64,000 bases of DNA from JADJOY01 sp016713535 [NCBI: Deltaproteobacteria bacterium] (GCA_016713535.1 JADJOY010000010.1:62001-126000), one strand, 5' to 3'; shown: positions 9,128 to 18,415, numbered from the stretch's first letter. Numbers and translations are program-made. The notes: generated by a model not told the origin, from the sequence alone.

Positions 9128-9858
9128 TCAGTCCCAGCGCTGCGCGTCGAGCGAGCGCATCGAGAGCAGGAGGAAGAAGTACGTGATCGAGAGGTAGTAG
9201 ACGACGTCCTTGAGGTGGACGACGCCCTTCATGAAGGGCTCGAAGTGGGTGCTGTAGAGCGCGAGCGCCACCAGGATCGAAGACACCGGCGGCTCGGTGC
9301 GGCGCGCCACGAACCACAGCACCAGCAGCCCGACGAGGATCGCGGCGCCGAGGATCGCGCTCACGACCTGCACCCGCGACAGCGTGGAGGCGAAGGTTCC
9401 GATCGCGATGCTCGCGGCCCCCAGCAACAGGAGCCCGCCGTAGCCCGCGGCGAGGTGCCCCGGCGAGACCTTGCCGTGCACCATCACGAGCAGCGGCATG
9501 TAGATCGAGCAGAGCGTGATGAAGGCGAGGAAGCCGAGCGCCGAGAGGAACTTGCCGACCACGATCTCGCCGCTCGAGAGCGGCGAGGTGCGCAGCAGCA
9601 CGATCGTCCCCGAGCCGCGCTCCTCGGCGATGAGCCGCATCGAGAGCAGGATGCCGGTGATCATCGTGGTGCCGGACGAGAAGTAGAAGAACTGCCTCAG
9701 CACCTCGGCGGAGAGCTGCTTGCCGCTGCCGAGCGCCAGCCCGTTGAAGAGCAGACCGTCCACCACCAGCACCGCGGCGGCGATGGCGTAGCCGGTCCAG
9801 CTCGAGAAGAACGCCGCGCGAGCTCGCGGCGCGACACCAGTGCCACGTTGCGGATCAT
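9128..9858 (-). CDS. ABC-2 type permease of the Gld-like exporter, frameshifted near its start
   Basis: About 243 residues with six hydrophobic segments (e.g. WTGYAIAAAVLVVDGLLFNG, FLAFITLCSIYMPLLVMV, VVSAILGAAILVGLLVLWFV), the membrane channel of the exporter. The natural start is the ATG at 9858, which overlaps the ATPase stop as ATGA and encodes MIRNVALVSRREL. That frame is lost after about 13 codons and the rest (AAFFSSWTGY...) lies in another frame. One missing base near 9815 would repair it. The in-frame start at 9889 gives an unlikely Arg/Pro-rich N-terminus. Membrane protease-like or oxidase roles are excluded by context. Confidence 0.8.
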
Positions 9859-10817
9859 GTCTTGGCCTGGGTCGAGTCCGACCGGTCACGGGTCAGCTCG
9901 ACGAACACGTCTTCCAGCTCGTGCTCGGAGTTGCCGAGCGCGAGCAGCCCGAAGCCGCCCTCGACCAGCTTGCGGGCGATGGCCTCGCGAACGTCACCGG
10001 CGGCCTGGACGCGCAGCCGCACGGAGCCGGGCTCGGCGGCCTTGGTGTCGGTGAGGACCTCGACCGACTTGACCCCGTCGAGCCCGGCGAGGCGCCCGCG
10101 CACGGTGGTGGCGTCGCCGCGCACCGTGACGTCGACGACGCCGCCGCGGACGAGCTGGCGGCGCAGCTCCTCCTCGGTGCCGTCGGCGATGATGCGGCCC
10201 TTGCCCATCACCAGGATGCGGTCACAGGTCTGGCTGATCTCGGTGAGGATGTGGCTCGAGAGCAGCACGGTGTGCTGACCGCCGAGGGCGCGGATGAGCT
10301 CGCGCATGTCGGCGATCTGCACGGGATCCAGGCCACTGATGGGCTCGTCGAGGATCACCAGCTCGGGGCGGTGGACGATCGCCTGACCGATGCCGAGGCG
10401 CTGCCGGTAGCCGTGCGAGAGGCTCGAGACCAGGTCGTTCGCGACCTCGTCGACGCGCACCATCTTCTCGACCTCGGTGACGCGTGCCTCGAGGTCGGCG
10501 CCGCTCATGCCGCGGATGGCGCCCGCGTAGCGCAGGTACGCGTGCACGCTCATCTCGGGGTAGAGCGGGGGCTGATCGGGCAGAAACCCGATCTTGCGCT
10601 TCACTTCGCGCGGGTTGGCGGAGAGGTCCACCCCGCCGATCCGCACCGTGCCCACCGACGACTCGAGGTCGCCCGAGAGCAACCTGAGCGTGGTGGTCTT
10701 GCCGGCGCCGTTGAGGCCCAGGAAGCCCACGACGGATCCGGACTCGATGCGGAACGAGAGGTCCAGGACGGCGGCCTTGGACCCGTAGAACTTGCTCAGC
10801 CGGTCGGCTTCGATCAT
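9855..10817 (-). CDS. ABC transporter ATP-binding protein
   Basis: A 320-residue ATPase driving the Gld-like exporter. Walker A is GLNGAGKTTTLRLLSG, the Q-loop is FLPDQPPLYPEMS, the signature is LSHGYRQRLGIGQA, Walker B is LVILDEPISGLDP, and the switch His lies in LLSSHILTEI. The C-terminal part resembles the DUF4162-type tail of ABC-2 exporters. The ATG at 10817 (MIEADRLSKFYG) starts exactly at the conserved domain; the open frame extends to 10868 without any homology. First gene of the operon ATPase-permease-auxiliary-DUF4340. Confidence 0.9.
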   Translation of the reverse strand: MIEADRLSKFYGSKAAVLDLSFRIESGSVVGFLGLNGAGKTTTLRLLSGDLESSVGTVRIGGVDLSANPREVKRKIGFLPDQPPLYPEMSVHAYLRYAGAIRGMSGADLEARVTEVEKMVRVDEVANDLVSSLSHGYRQRLGIGQAIVHRPELVILDEPISGLDPVQIADMRELIRALGGQHTVLLSSHILTEISQTCDRILVMGKGRIIADGTEEELRRQLVRGGVVDVTVRGDATTVRGRLAGLDGVKSVEVLTDTKAAEPGSVRLRVQAAGDVREAIARKLVEGGFGLLALGNSEHELEDVFVELTRDRSDSTQAKT

Positions 10818-10971
10818 GGGGATTCGCGATGACGGCGGAGGGCCGGTTTTTCGAGCGGCCCGAACCAAACACCCGTTCGGTCGGGCGTCAAGCCGCCGGG
10901 CCCCACGGGACCCGCGCCAGCCTCAGACGAAATCGAACGGACGTTGATTCGGTCGGTCGGGCGCGGACGTG

Positions 10972-11009
10972 AAAAAAGAGCGACCACGACGGCGTGGCCT
11001 CGACCGCTC
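10972..11009 (-). terminator. rho-independent terminator of the TPR gene
   Basis: Reading the minus strand, the stop codon TGA of the TPR gene runs straight into an imperfect hairpin (GAGCG...GGCCACG, loop CCGT, CGTGG..CGCTC), followed by six Ts (AAAAAA at 10972-10977 on the plus strand). This is the only classic hairpin-plus-T-run terminator I found in the window. Confidence 0.7.
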
Positions 11010-11742
11010 AGGCCGCGGCGGTTAGGTCGGTGAGCAGCTTCCGGGCGGCGCGCCGCGGACGCGCGTCGCGGCGCTGGATGTAGCGCGGCGAGTGCTTGTA
11101 GGTCTCGATCGCGGCCTCGAGGAGCTGCTTGGCCTCGTCCTTGCGCCCCACCTCGGCGAGGCGGCTCGCGAGGAGGAACCGGTGCTCGAGGCGTGCCGTG
11201 CTCTGGACCAGGGCTTCGAGGTCCGCGATCGCGACGTCTTTCTGGCCGGCGTTCCAGCGCAGCTCGGCGAGCTCGCGCCATGCATCGTAGTCGTGGAACT
11301 TGGGATCGCGGGCCACCAGCCTGGCGAGCAGCTCGAGCGCGGCGGCGACGTCGCCCTTCTGCACCATCGCCACGCTCAGCCCGTACTGCGCGCGACGCTC
11401 GTCGGGGTCCCAGCGCAGCACCTCGCGGAAGAGGTCGGCGGCCTCGTCGACGCTTTCCTTGCGCGCGACCAGCTCCTGCGCCAGCGCCAGCTTGTTCGCG
11501 GGAGTGGCGCTCTCCTGGAGCCGGAAGCGCAGCGCCGCGGCACCCGGCGGGCGCTCGAACCGCAGCAGCCGCTTGAGCGGGCGCAGGTCGTAGTCGTGGA
11601 TCTTGACCGCGAAGAAATAGGCGAGCGGCCCGAACGGCATCCACATGATGACGTACCAGTAGAAGCCGCCGCCGCGCTGCATGCAGTCGACCAGCATCCA
11701 CAACGTGAACACCGTCTGGACGGCGTAGAGCACTCCGGCCAT
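11008..11742 (-). CDS. TPR-containing membrane-anchored protein
   Basis: A 244-residue protein with an N-terminal hydrophobic region (GVLYAVQTVFTLWMLVD and WYVIMWMPFGPLAYFFAV, two likely membrane helices). It then has helical tetratricopeptide-type repeats, recognisable as DEAADLFREVLRWDPDERRAQYGLS, GDVAAALELLARLVARDP and GQKDVAIADLEALVQ. TPRs bind partner proteins. The ATG at 11742 is preceded by GAGAGGGG, a good ribosome-binding site, so it is chosen over the longer open frame to 12234, which would cross the YqeY gene on the other strand. A TAGGAT -10-like hexamer lies at 11787-11792. Function beyond a scaffold is unknown. Confidence 0.8.
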   Translation of the reverse strand: MAGVLYAVQTVFTLWMLVDCMQRGGGFYWYVIMWMPFGPLAYFFAVKIHDYDLRPLKRLLRFERPPGAAALRFRLQESATPANKLALAQELVARKESVDEAADLFREVLRWDPDERRAQYGLSVAMVQKGDVAAALELLARLVARDPKFHDYDAWRELAELRWNAGQKDVAIADLEALVQSTARLEHRFLLASRLAEVGRKDEAKQLLEAAIETYKHSPRYIQRRDARPRRAARKLLTDLTAAA

Positions 11743-11898
11743 CGACCCCTCTCCCGGCTCTCGGTAGATCTCGGTAGGACCGGCCGATCCTAGCAGGGGC
11801 GTGCGGCGCGTGCATCGCGCCGCGGACGCCACGAGGACGCTCCCCCGATCGGCGCGGTGCGGCGAACGTGTGCAGCAATCGCGCGGCAGCGAAGCGCC

Positions 11899-11922
11899 GC
11901 GGGGGGCTGGAACAGCCCCCGC
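11899..11922. repeat. GC hairpin of the GGA-loop family
   Basis: Perfect 8-bp stem GGGGGCTG-GAA-CAGCCCCC (11902-11920) followed by GCCGGAGG. It resembles the other dispersed hairpins of the window in having GGA at the loop and GGAGG at the flank. It lies just upstream of the yqeY-like promoter. Confidence 0.5.
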
Positions 11923-11936
11923 CGGAGGTCGGCGAC

Positions 11937-11942
11937 TATACT
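11937..11942 (+). promoter_or_regulatory. -10 element of the yqeY-like gene
   Basis: TATACT, close to the sigma-70 consensus TATAAT, lies 35 bp before the ATG. The leader then contains GGAGG at 11963-11967, a strong ribosome-binding site 10 bases before the start. No good -35 hexamer is seen. Confidence 0.45.
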
Positions 11943-11977
11943 CGCCACCATCCCAGCGCAGCGGAGGCATCACCGCC

Positions 11978-12427
11978 ATGGCACTCGACCAGAAGCTCCA
12001 GGAAGACCTCGCGACGGCCATGAAAGCGAAGGACACCGAGAAGGTGTGGGTGCTGCGCATGGTGATCGCCGACCTCAAGAACCTGCGCGTCACCAAGGGC
12101 GCGGGCTCGACCCTCACGGACGACGAGACGCTCGCGGCGATCGCCAGCGGCGTGAAGAAGCGCAAGGACTCGATCGAGCAGTTCGAGAAGGGAAACCGCG
12201 CCGACCTCGCCGACAAGGAGAAGAGCGCAATCACGATCCTCGAGACCTACCTGCCGACGCAGATCGACGCCGCCGAGCTGGAAGCGGCGGTCGACACGGT
12301 GATCGCCGAGCTCGGCGCCACCAGCAAGAAGGACATGGGCAAGGTCATGAAGGCGGTGATGGAGCGCATCAAGGGCCGCGCCGACGGCAAGGCCGTGAGC
12401 TCCCTGGTGTCGTCGAAGCTGCCGTAG
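11978..12427 (+). CDS. GatB/YqeY domain protein
   Basis: A 149-residue cytoplasmic protein of the YqeY family, related to the tail domain of the GatB amidotransferase subunit and presumed to touch tRNA. Typical stretches are DLATAMKAKDTEKVWVLRMV, KRKDSIEQFEKGNRADLADK, EKSAITILETYLP and KDMGKVMKAVMERIKGRADG. Length is normal for the stand-alone family. The ATG at 11978 is preceded by GGAGG and a TATACT -10 box, so it is preferred to the upstream ATG at 11801. Single gene; precise function not established. Confidence 0.92.
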   Translation: MALDQKLQEDLATAMKAKDTEKVWVLRMVIADLKNLRVTKGAGSTLTDDETLAAIASGVKKRKDSIEQFEKGNRADLADKEKSAITILETYLPTQIDAAELEAAVDTVIAELGATSKKDMGKVMKAVMERIKGRADGKAVSSLVSSKLP

Positions 12428-12439
12428 GCTCACGATCGG

Positions 12440-12590
12440 GGAGGGGCACGCGTTGCGTGCCCGGCGATACGCGCCGATGCGAGCGGCCGTGAGATCGCCG
12501 ATCGCAGTTCGAGCCGCGTCATACAGGAATCGGCGCGATCGCCGACGCGACGCCATCGCGTATCGCCGGTCGCGCGGCGCGCGACCCTCC
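12440..12590. repeat. dispersed bipartite inverted hairpin repeat, copy 2
   Basis: Best preserved copy of the element seen at 5870. Left half: GGAGG, hairpin GGGCACGC-GTT-GCGTGCCC (12444-12462) and arm GGCGATACGCG (12463-12473). Right half: arm CGCGTATCGCC (12557-12567), hairpin GGTCGCGC-GGC-GCGCGACC (12568-12586) and CTCC. The outer arms are exact reverse complements. It fills the 188-bp gap between convergent genes. Confidence 0.8.
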
Positions 12591-12615
12591 ACACGCTTCG
12601 CCCCTCGGCGCGCGG

Positions 12616-14541
12616 TCACGGCGCGAGGCAGAGGCCGACCCGGTGGCCGTGGCCGAAGCCCTCCACGCGATAGCCGTCGGCCGCGCGGCGGATCGCGCTC
12701 GCCGGGCTGGGCAGCGCGTCCCAGCCGAGCACTTCGGCGATCGCGCGGTGCGCGTCGTCGTAGCGCAGCTCGCGCACGTCTCCGCCCGCGAGGCTCGCGC
12801 GCAGGGTCCACACGCCGTCGGGCTCGGCGAGGGCGAGGGCGCGCACCGGCGCGCCGAAGACGCGCGCCAGATCCGCGCGACTCCACTCGCGGCTCCACGG
12901 CGCCCGCGGCGTGCTGCCGTGGCGCCTACACACCCACACCCGTCGATCGCCGTTCCCCCACAGCGCATGCGGTGAGAGTGGGACGCCGCCGCAATCGGCG
13001 GTCCACTGGCTCGGTCCGTCATCGCGGGCGAGGCGCTTGGCGCTCTCCCACGCGGGCGCCGAGAGCGGCTCGAGCACACGCTCACCGCCGCTCGTGCGAC
13101 CCGCCGCGGTGAGCTCGATCGGGTGGCGGCCGTCGATCCACACCACGCGCGGGCCGCGCCCCACGAACCACGCACAGTGGGTGGTGTCGCAGACCTCGGC
13201 GTCCTCGTGGCGCGCGCCTCGCATCAGGAAGCGCAGCACCGCGGCGCCGAGCGCCGGACGGATCTCTCCACTCGACCCGCCGGGCAGCTCCGCGGCGAGG
13301 ACCCCGCCCACGTAGTCCGCCGCGCTCGTCTCGGCGATCGGCCGGAGCGTGCCATCACGCCCCGCCGCGAGGATGATCGAGCCGCTCACGACCCGCCGCA
13401 ACCGGAAGGACGGCACCGCGAGCTCCCACAGCGAGGGCCCGAGGGCATCGCCCACCGCCAGGGCCACGCTGCCGCGCGGCCCGACGAACCCGCGCGGGCC
13501 GGGCGCCGGCGCGGATCCCAGGTTGCGTGCCGAGAGCTCGCGGGGACCGAGCGCACCGAAGAGCGCGACCCGCACGGCCGGAGGCTCCTCGCCGCTCGCC
13601 GGGTCCCAGCGCCACGACGTGCGCGGGGGCTCGATCGCGCCCCCGCCCGCGCCTGCACCGGCCTCCGCCCGCGCTCGTGGCGGCGCCGCGCGCGCGCGCG
13701 CCACCGCGCCCGGGCGAAGCTCCGGCAGCCTCGCGGCGAGCGCCGCGGCCGCCTCGCGACCGGTGCCCCGCGGGAGCAGCGCGAGCACCGCCCAGCCGCT
13801 CTCGTCGAAGGCGAGCGTGAACCCCGAGGTCGCGAGCGCGGCGCCATCGAGCGCCGGCACCGTGCCGGTCTTGGCGCGCAGACCACGCGCGCCGAGCGCG
13901 GCGGCGGTTCCGGTGCGCGCCGCGGCGGCGAGGCCCGCGAGCACCTCTTGCCGGACGCCCTCGCCGCGGGCCCATGGCTCGCGCGCGAGCGCGGCGTACG
14001 CGGCGAGCAACCGCTCGGGCGTGGCACGCACGCTGCCCGCGCCGGCGCTCACCGGGGCGAGGCCGAGCGCCGCGTCGGGAGTGAGCGGTGCGATCACCGA
14101 GAGGCCCGCGACGCGCAGCGTCCGCGCGGCGGGGCCGCGCGGCGTGGCGCCCGCGCGCGCCCGGAAGTAGGCGTTGCACGAGACCTCGACGGCGCGCGCC
14201 AGCCCCAGCTCGCCGTGGCCCGCGGGGCGCCAGCACTGGGCGCCGCCCGCGCAGCGAAAGCGCGGCGTCGGCTCGCCGGAGTGGGCGCTCGCCCACGCCT
14301 CGGCGAGGAATGGCTTCACCAGCGAGCCGAGCGGGAAGCTCGGCTCCTCGGCGCCGCGATCGGCGCCGCCCGCCCCACCGCTACCCGCGCCCGCGCCGGC
14401 ACCGACCGAGCGCACCTGACCACGATCGAGGACCCACACCCGCAGCCCGCCGCTCGGCGGCGGCGCCGCCAGCGCGACCGTCGCCAGCGCCACGAGCAGC
14501 GCGGCGCTCCCGGCGGTGAGCCGTGCGCGCCCGTACTTCAA
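12616..14541 (-). CDS. fusion of a penicillin-binding transpeptidase-like domain and a SpoIID domain
   Basis: A 641-residue exported protein with two peptidoglycan modules. After a signal peptide (ending about residue 26), the N-terminal half carries the three penicillin-binding/serine-transferase motifs in order: SLVK (73-76), SCN (121-123) and KTGT (224-227). A low-complexity Ala/Gly/Arg linker follows. The C-terminal part from about 385 is a SpoIID-type domain: TSAADYVGGVLAAELPGG with the presumed catalytic Glu 418, the conserved CDTTHC (451-456), and GFGHGHRVGLCLA at the end. SpoIID enzymes are glycan-strand lytic transglycosylases. The start is a TTG overlapping the previous stop (TTGA). 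Motif assignments are firm; activity is inferred. Confidence 0.8.
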   Translation of the reverse strand: MKYGRARLTAGSAALLVALATVALAAPPPSGGLRVWVLDRGQVRSVGAGAGAGSGGAGGADRGAEEPSFPLGSLVKPFLAEAWASAHSGEPTPRFRCAGGAQCWRPAGHGELGLARAVEVSCNAYFRARAGATPRGPAARTLRVAGLSVIAPLTPDAALGLAPVSAGAGSVRATPERLLAAYAALAREPWARGEGVRQEVLAGLAAAARTGTAAALGARGLRAKTGTVPALDGAALATSGFTLAFDESGWAVLALLPRGTGREAAAALAARLPELRPGAVARARAAPPRARAEAGAGAGGGAIEPPRTSWRWDPASGEEPPAVRVALFGALGPRELSARNLGSAPAPGPRGFVGPRGSVALAVGDALGPSLWELAVPSFRLRRVVSGSIILAAGRDGTLRPIAETSAADYVGGVLAAELPGGSSGEIRPALGAAVLRFLMRGARHEDAEVCDTTHCAWFVGRGPRVVWIDGRHPIELTAAGRTSGGERVLEPLSAPAWESAKRLARDDGPSQWTADCGGVPLSPHALWGNGDRRVWVCRRHGSTPRAPWSREWSRADLARVFGAPVRALALAEPDGVWTLRASLAGGDVRELRYDDAHRAIAEVLGWDALPSPASAIRRAADGYRVEGFGHGHRVGLCLAP

Positions 14542-17085
14542 AACGCCGGTTCGACCTGCTGGACGAAGATGTCGGTCATCTGGTTGGTGTCGCCCGGCAC
14601 CAGGTCGTTCGCGTCCGACTCGTAGGCGCGCACCAGGCCGTCGGCGGAGATCACCGGAAACCAGCTATCGCCGTTGGCGGCGGATCCGTCGGGGGCTTCG
14701 CTGACGCACTCGGTATCGCCGGTCTTGCGATCGCGCAGGAACACGTCGACCTTCTGGTTCGAGTCCGAGACCAGGTTGGTCGCCGACGACGAGAACACCA
14801 CGTAGCGACCGTGCGCGGAGAGCGACGGCGCGAGCGACGGACCGTTGCCGAGCGCACCGTCGCCGTCGACGCTCACCGCCTCGAGCGGCGCGTTGCCGGG
14901 CGGCGCCACCACCACGTCCGAGGTGTCGTTCTTGTCGCTCGGGACGAGGTTGGTGGCGTAGGTCTCGAAGGCCACGACGCCGTCTCCCGCCGCCTTGGGC
15001 TGCCAGCTCATCCAGTTGCCGGCCTGCGCGCCGGCGCCCTTGCTCACCAGCGTGGTGCGGTGGCTCTTGCGATCGTGGAGGTAGACCTGCTTTGCGGTGC
15101 CGCGCACGCCCGTCGCCAGGTTCCAGGCGTTGCACACGAACGCCACCCAGCGCCCGTCGCCGGAGATCGACGGGCTCTCGCAGTCGTTGTTGGCGGGCTT
15201 GCCCTCGTCGTTGACGCTGACGCGCTCGGTGTCGCCGTCGGTGCGGTCGCGGACGAAGATCTGCCAGAGCCGCGGCGCGCCCGGCACCAGGTTGGTCGCC
15301 ACCGACTGGAACGCCACGTAGCGGCCATCGGAGGAGATCGAGGGCGCGGTGCTCGAGTCGTTGGCCTCGGCGTCCTTGGGGCCGAGGCTCACGCGCTCGG
15401 TCTTGCGAGTGTCCCAGTCGTAGACGAAGACGTCCGAGACGTCGTTCTTGTCTTTGGGCACGAGGTTGCTGGCCATCGACTCGAAGGCGGTGTAGCGGCC
15501 ATCGGCGGAGATCGCGGGGTGCGTGCTCGCCTCGGCCGCCTCGCGTCCCTTCGAGTCGACGCTCACGCGAACCGTGGCGCCGCTGCCGCGCTGGTGGACG
15601 AACACGTCGGTCACGCGGTTGCGGTAGTCGGGCACGAGGTCTTCCGCCTCCGACTGGAACGCCACGAAGCGGCCGTCGGCGGAGATCGCGGCGGCGGTGG
15701 AGCGGCCGCTCGCTTGCGCGCCCGCGCTGCTCACGCTCACGCGCTCGACCTGGCGAACCGCGCAGCCGCTCGCGCCGATCGCCAGCGCCGCCACCAGCCA
15801 GGCCGGCGAGTAGTTGGTGATGAGGCGCGCGCCGCGCTGCGCGGTCACGTACGCCCACGCCCACTGGATCAGCACGATCAAGCGGTTGCGAAAGCCGATC
15901 AGGAAGTAGAGGTGCACCACCAGCCACGCCACCCACGCCGCGAGGCCGGTGAACTGGAGCTTGCCCGCCTGCGCCACCGCCGCGGCGCGGCCGATGGTCG
16001 CGAGGCTGCCCTTGTCGAGGTACGAAAACGGCTTGAGCGCCTTCCCCGCCGTGCGCGCGACGATGCGCTTGGCGGCGTAGCGACCCATCTGGATCGCGGC
16101 GGGTGCGACACCGGGCACCGGCGCTCCGCTCGGGGTCTTCAGGCTCGCGAGGTCGCCGATCACCATCACCTCGGGGTGGTCCGGGATCGAGAGGTCGTCG
16201 GCGACGACGACGCGCCCCGCCTTGTCGACCGGCACGCCGAGGCTCTTGCCGAGCGGCGACGCCGCGACGCCCGCCGCCCAGAACACGCACTCGGCCTCGA
16301 TGCGCTGGCCACCGCTCTCGACGAAGCCGCGCCCGATCGCGGACACCGTCGCCCCCACCCGCACGTCCACGCCGAGCTTCTCGAGCTGGCGCTTGGCGCT
16401 CGCCGAGAGACGATCGGTGTAGCTCGGCAACACTCGCGGCCCGCCCTCGAACAGGATCACGCGCGCCGCGCCGGGATCGATGTGACGGAAGTCCTCGCCG
16501 AGGCATGCCTTCGACATCTCGGCCATGGTGCCGGCGAGCTCGACCCCCGTCGGACCCGCGCCCACGATCACGAACGTGAGCAGGGCCTGCTTGCGGCGCG
16601 GATCGGTCTCGCGCTCGGCCTCCTCGAAGGCGAGAAGGAAGCGGCTGCGGATCGCGACCGCGTCCTCCAGGGTCTTGAGGCCGGGCGCCAGCTCGGCCCA
16701 CTCGGGGTGGCCGAAATACGCGTGGGTGGCGCCGGTCGCGAGCACCAGGTGGTCGTACGGCACCTCGCCGTCGGCCAGGAGGAGCTTGCGGGCGGCGAGG
16801 TCGACTCCCCTTTGCGTCCGCGAGCAGCACCGTGAGGTTCCTCTGGTGGCGGAGGATCCCGCGGATCGGCTGGGCGATGTCGCCGGGCGAGAGCCCGGCG
16901 GTCGCGACCTGGTAGAGCAGCGGCTGGAAGAGGTGGTGGTTGCGGCGATCGACGAGCGTCACGTCGAGCGGCGCGCGCGCGAGCCCGCGTGCCGCGTAGA
17001 GCCCGCCGAAGCCTCCGCCGACGATGACCACGCGGGGGCGCGGCGAGGGCGAGGAGCCGGGAGCCGACGGTGCCGTGGAAGCCAT
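14538..17085 (-). CDS. type II NADH dehydrogenase, frameshifted, joined in frame to a PD40 propeller
   Basis: The N-terminal part is an NDH-2-like FAD/NAD(P) oxidoreductase feeding electrons from NADH to quinone. Visible: the FAD site VVIVGGGFGGLYAARGLA after the ATG at 17085, HHLFQPLLYQVAT, the NADH site FVIVGAGPTGVELAGTMAEM, and an amphipathic membrane-binding tail (AWVAWLVVHLYFLIGFRNRL). One extra base near 16807 splits the gene. Instead of stopping after RGARLITN, the frame runs on through a lipobox-like LAIGASGC into seven PD40 (TolB-like) repeats of the ISADGRFVAF type. The paralogue at 41873 is a free-standing lipoprotein, so this may be two genes joined by a lost stop or an indel. Confidence 0.75.
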
Positions 17086-17201
17086 GGCCGCCCAACCTAA
17101 CCCGTGTGCGCGGTCCCCCGGACCGGCATCGACGAGATCGAAGATGCGCGCACCGCGCGAACCCGTTGTAACGTCACGGCGGCCTCTCCGACTGGAGCGA
17201 C

Positions 17202-17972
17202 GTGCTGCCCTCCCCAACCCCGATCGCCGCGGGCTCGACCCCCGCCCCGCCGCCCGAGCCGCCGCTCACGAGCCGCGACGCCGAGCGCGTCGCGCGCATC
17301 CTGGGAGGAGACGAGGGTGCCTTCCTCGAGCTCGTCGAGGAGCTCCACGGCGGCCTGATCCGCCTCGCGATGCTCTACGTGCGCCGCCGCGAGCTCGCCG
17401 AGGAGGTCGTCCAGGACACCTGGGTCGCGGTCCTCGAGGGGCTGACGCGCTTCGAGGGCCGCTCGTCGCTCAAGACCTGGATCTCGCGGATCGTCACCAA
17501 TCAAGCCAAGACGCGCGCGGTGCGCGAGGCGCGCTCGGTACCGTTCTCGAGCTTCGCCGACGCGGCGAACCGCGAGCTGGCCGAGCCGCACCACGCGATC
17601 GAGCCCGGGCGCTTCCACGCGAGCCACGACTTCGCCCAGCTTCAGCTCGCGGGCCACTGGCGCGAGCCACCGCGCTCCTGGGACGCGGGATCCCCCGAGG
17701 CGAAGGTCGCGAGCGGCGAGGCGATGCGCTACCTCGGCACGGCGCTCGAGGCGCTGCCCGAGGCGCAGCGCACGGTCGTGGTGCTGCGCGACGTCGAGGG
17801 CTGGGACGCCGACGAGGTGTGCGCGGCCCTCGGCGTGAGCGAGGTCAACCAGCGCGTGCTTCTCCATCGCGGGCGCACGCGCCTGCGGAAGGCACTCGAA
17901 TTGCATTTTTCCGAGACACCAGCGACCTCTGAGCCTGGCGCAACCCGCCGGCGACGCGACGGCCACCCATGA
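17202..17972 (+). CDS. ECF-family RNA polymerase sigma factor
   Basis: A 256-residue sigma factor with region 2 (LIRLAMLYVRRRELAEEVVQDTWVAVLEGL, FEGRSSLKTWISRIVTNQAK) and region 4 (LPEAQRTVVVLRDVEGWDADEVCAALGVSE, then LLHRGRTRLRKALE). This is the two-domain ECF layout, with an unusually long linker between the regions. The start is a GTG at 17202 with GGAG at 17194-17197. Its stop overlaps the start of an anti-sigma gene (ATGA). Directs polymerase to a stress or envelope regulon that the sequence does not identify. Confidence 0.9.
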   Translation: MLPSPTPIAAGSTPAPPPEPPLTSRDAERVARILGGDEGAFLELVEELHGGLIRLAMLYVRRRELAEEVVQDTWVAVLEGLTRFEGRSSLKTWISRIVTNQAKTRAVREARSVPFSSFADAANRELAEPHHAIEPGRFHASHDFAQLQLAGHWREPPRSWDAGSPEAKVASGEAMRYLGTALEALPEAQRTVVVLRDVEGWDADEVCAALGVSEVNQRVLLHRGRTRLRKALELHFSETPATSEPGATRRRRDGHP

Positions 17973-18285
17973 ACCTGCCCCCCGATCCGATGATGACGTG
18001 TGAGGAGCTCACCGAGCTCGTCACGGACTACATGGAGCGGCGGCTGAGCCTGTGGGAGACCATCCGCTCCAGTTCCACCTCGGGCTCTGCGGGCCGTGCC
18101 GCGACTACCTCGGGCAGATGGAGACCACCCGCGCCACCCTCGGCCACGTCGAGGCGGTCCCGATGGCCGAGCCGGTCCGCAGCGAGATGCTCAACCGTTT
18201 CCGCTCGTGGAAGCGCACCGGCGCGCCGACCCTGTCCCCGCCGAGCTCCGGGGATCCTGACCCCGACCCAGAAAATCGCGATTGA
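17969..18285 (+). CDS. zf-HC2 anti-sigma factor, frameshifted
   Basis: A small zinc-binding anti-sigma factor of about 105 residues, paired with the upstream ECF sigma. It begins MNLPPDPMMTCEELTELVTDYMERRLSLW, the usual anti-sigma opening. A missing base near 18063 then shifts the frame to QFHLGLCGPCRDYLGQMETT, which carries the His-x3-Cys-x2-Cys zinc site (HLGLCGPC). It ends at 18285 with an Asp/Pro/Glu-rich tail and no membrane helix, so it should act in the cytoplasm. Coupled to the sigma gene by ATGA. The shift is probably a sequence error because both halves are intact. Confidence 0.8.
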
Positions 18286-18349
18286 TTCCGCGCCGCTCCC
18301 TCGGCGACGGCTCGCGGTGACCGCGCACGTTACGGCGCGGTATCAAGGT

Positions 18350-18378
18350 TCGACAGTCGCGCGTGTATGCTGTATACA
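18350..18378 (+). promoter_or_regulatory. sigma-70-like promoter of the sdh operon
   Basis: TCGACA (18350-18355) and TATACA (18373-18378, followed by AT) are separated by 17 bp, the optimal spacing, in a gap upstream of sdhC. A ribosome-binding site GGGAGAGG follows at 18399-18406. Both hexamers differ from consensus by one or two bases. Confidence 0.6.
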
Positions 18379-18415
18379 ATCGGCCGTTGACCCCCACAGG
18401 GAGAGGATGTTGACC

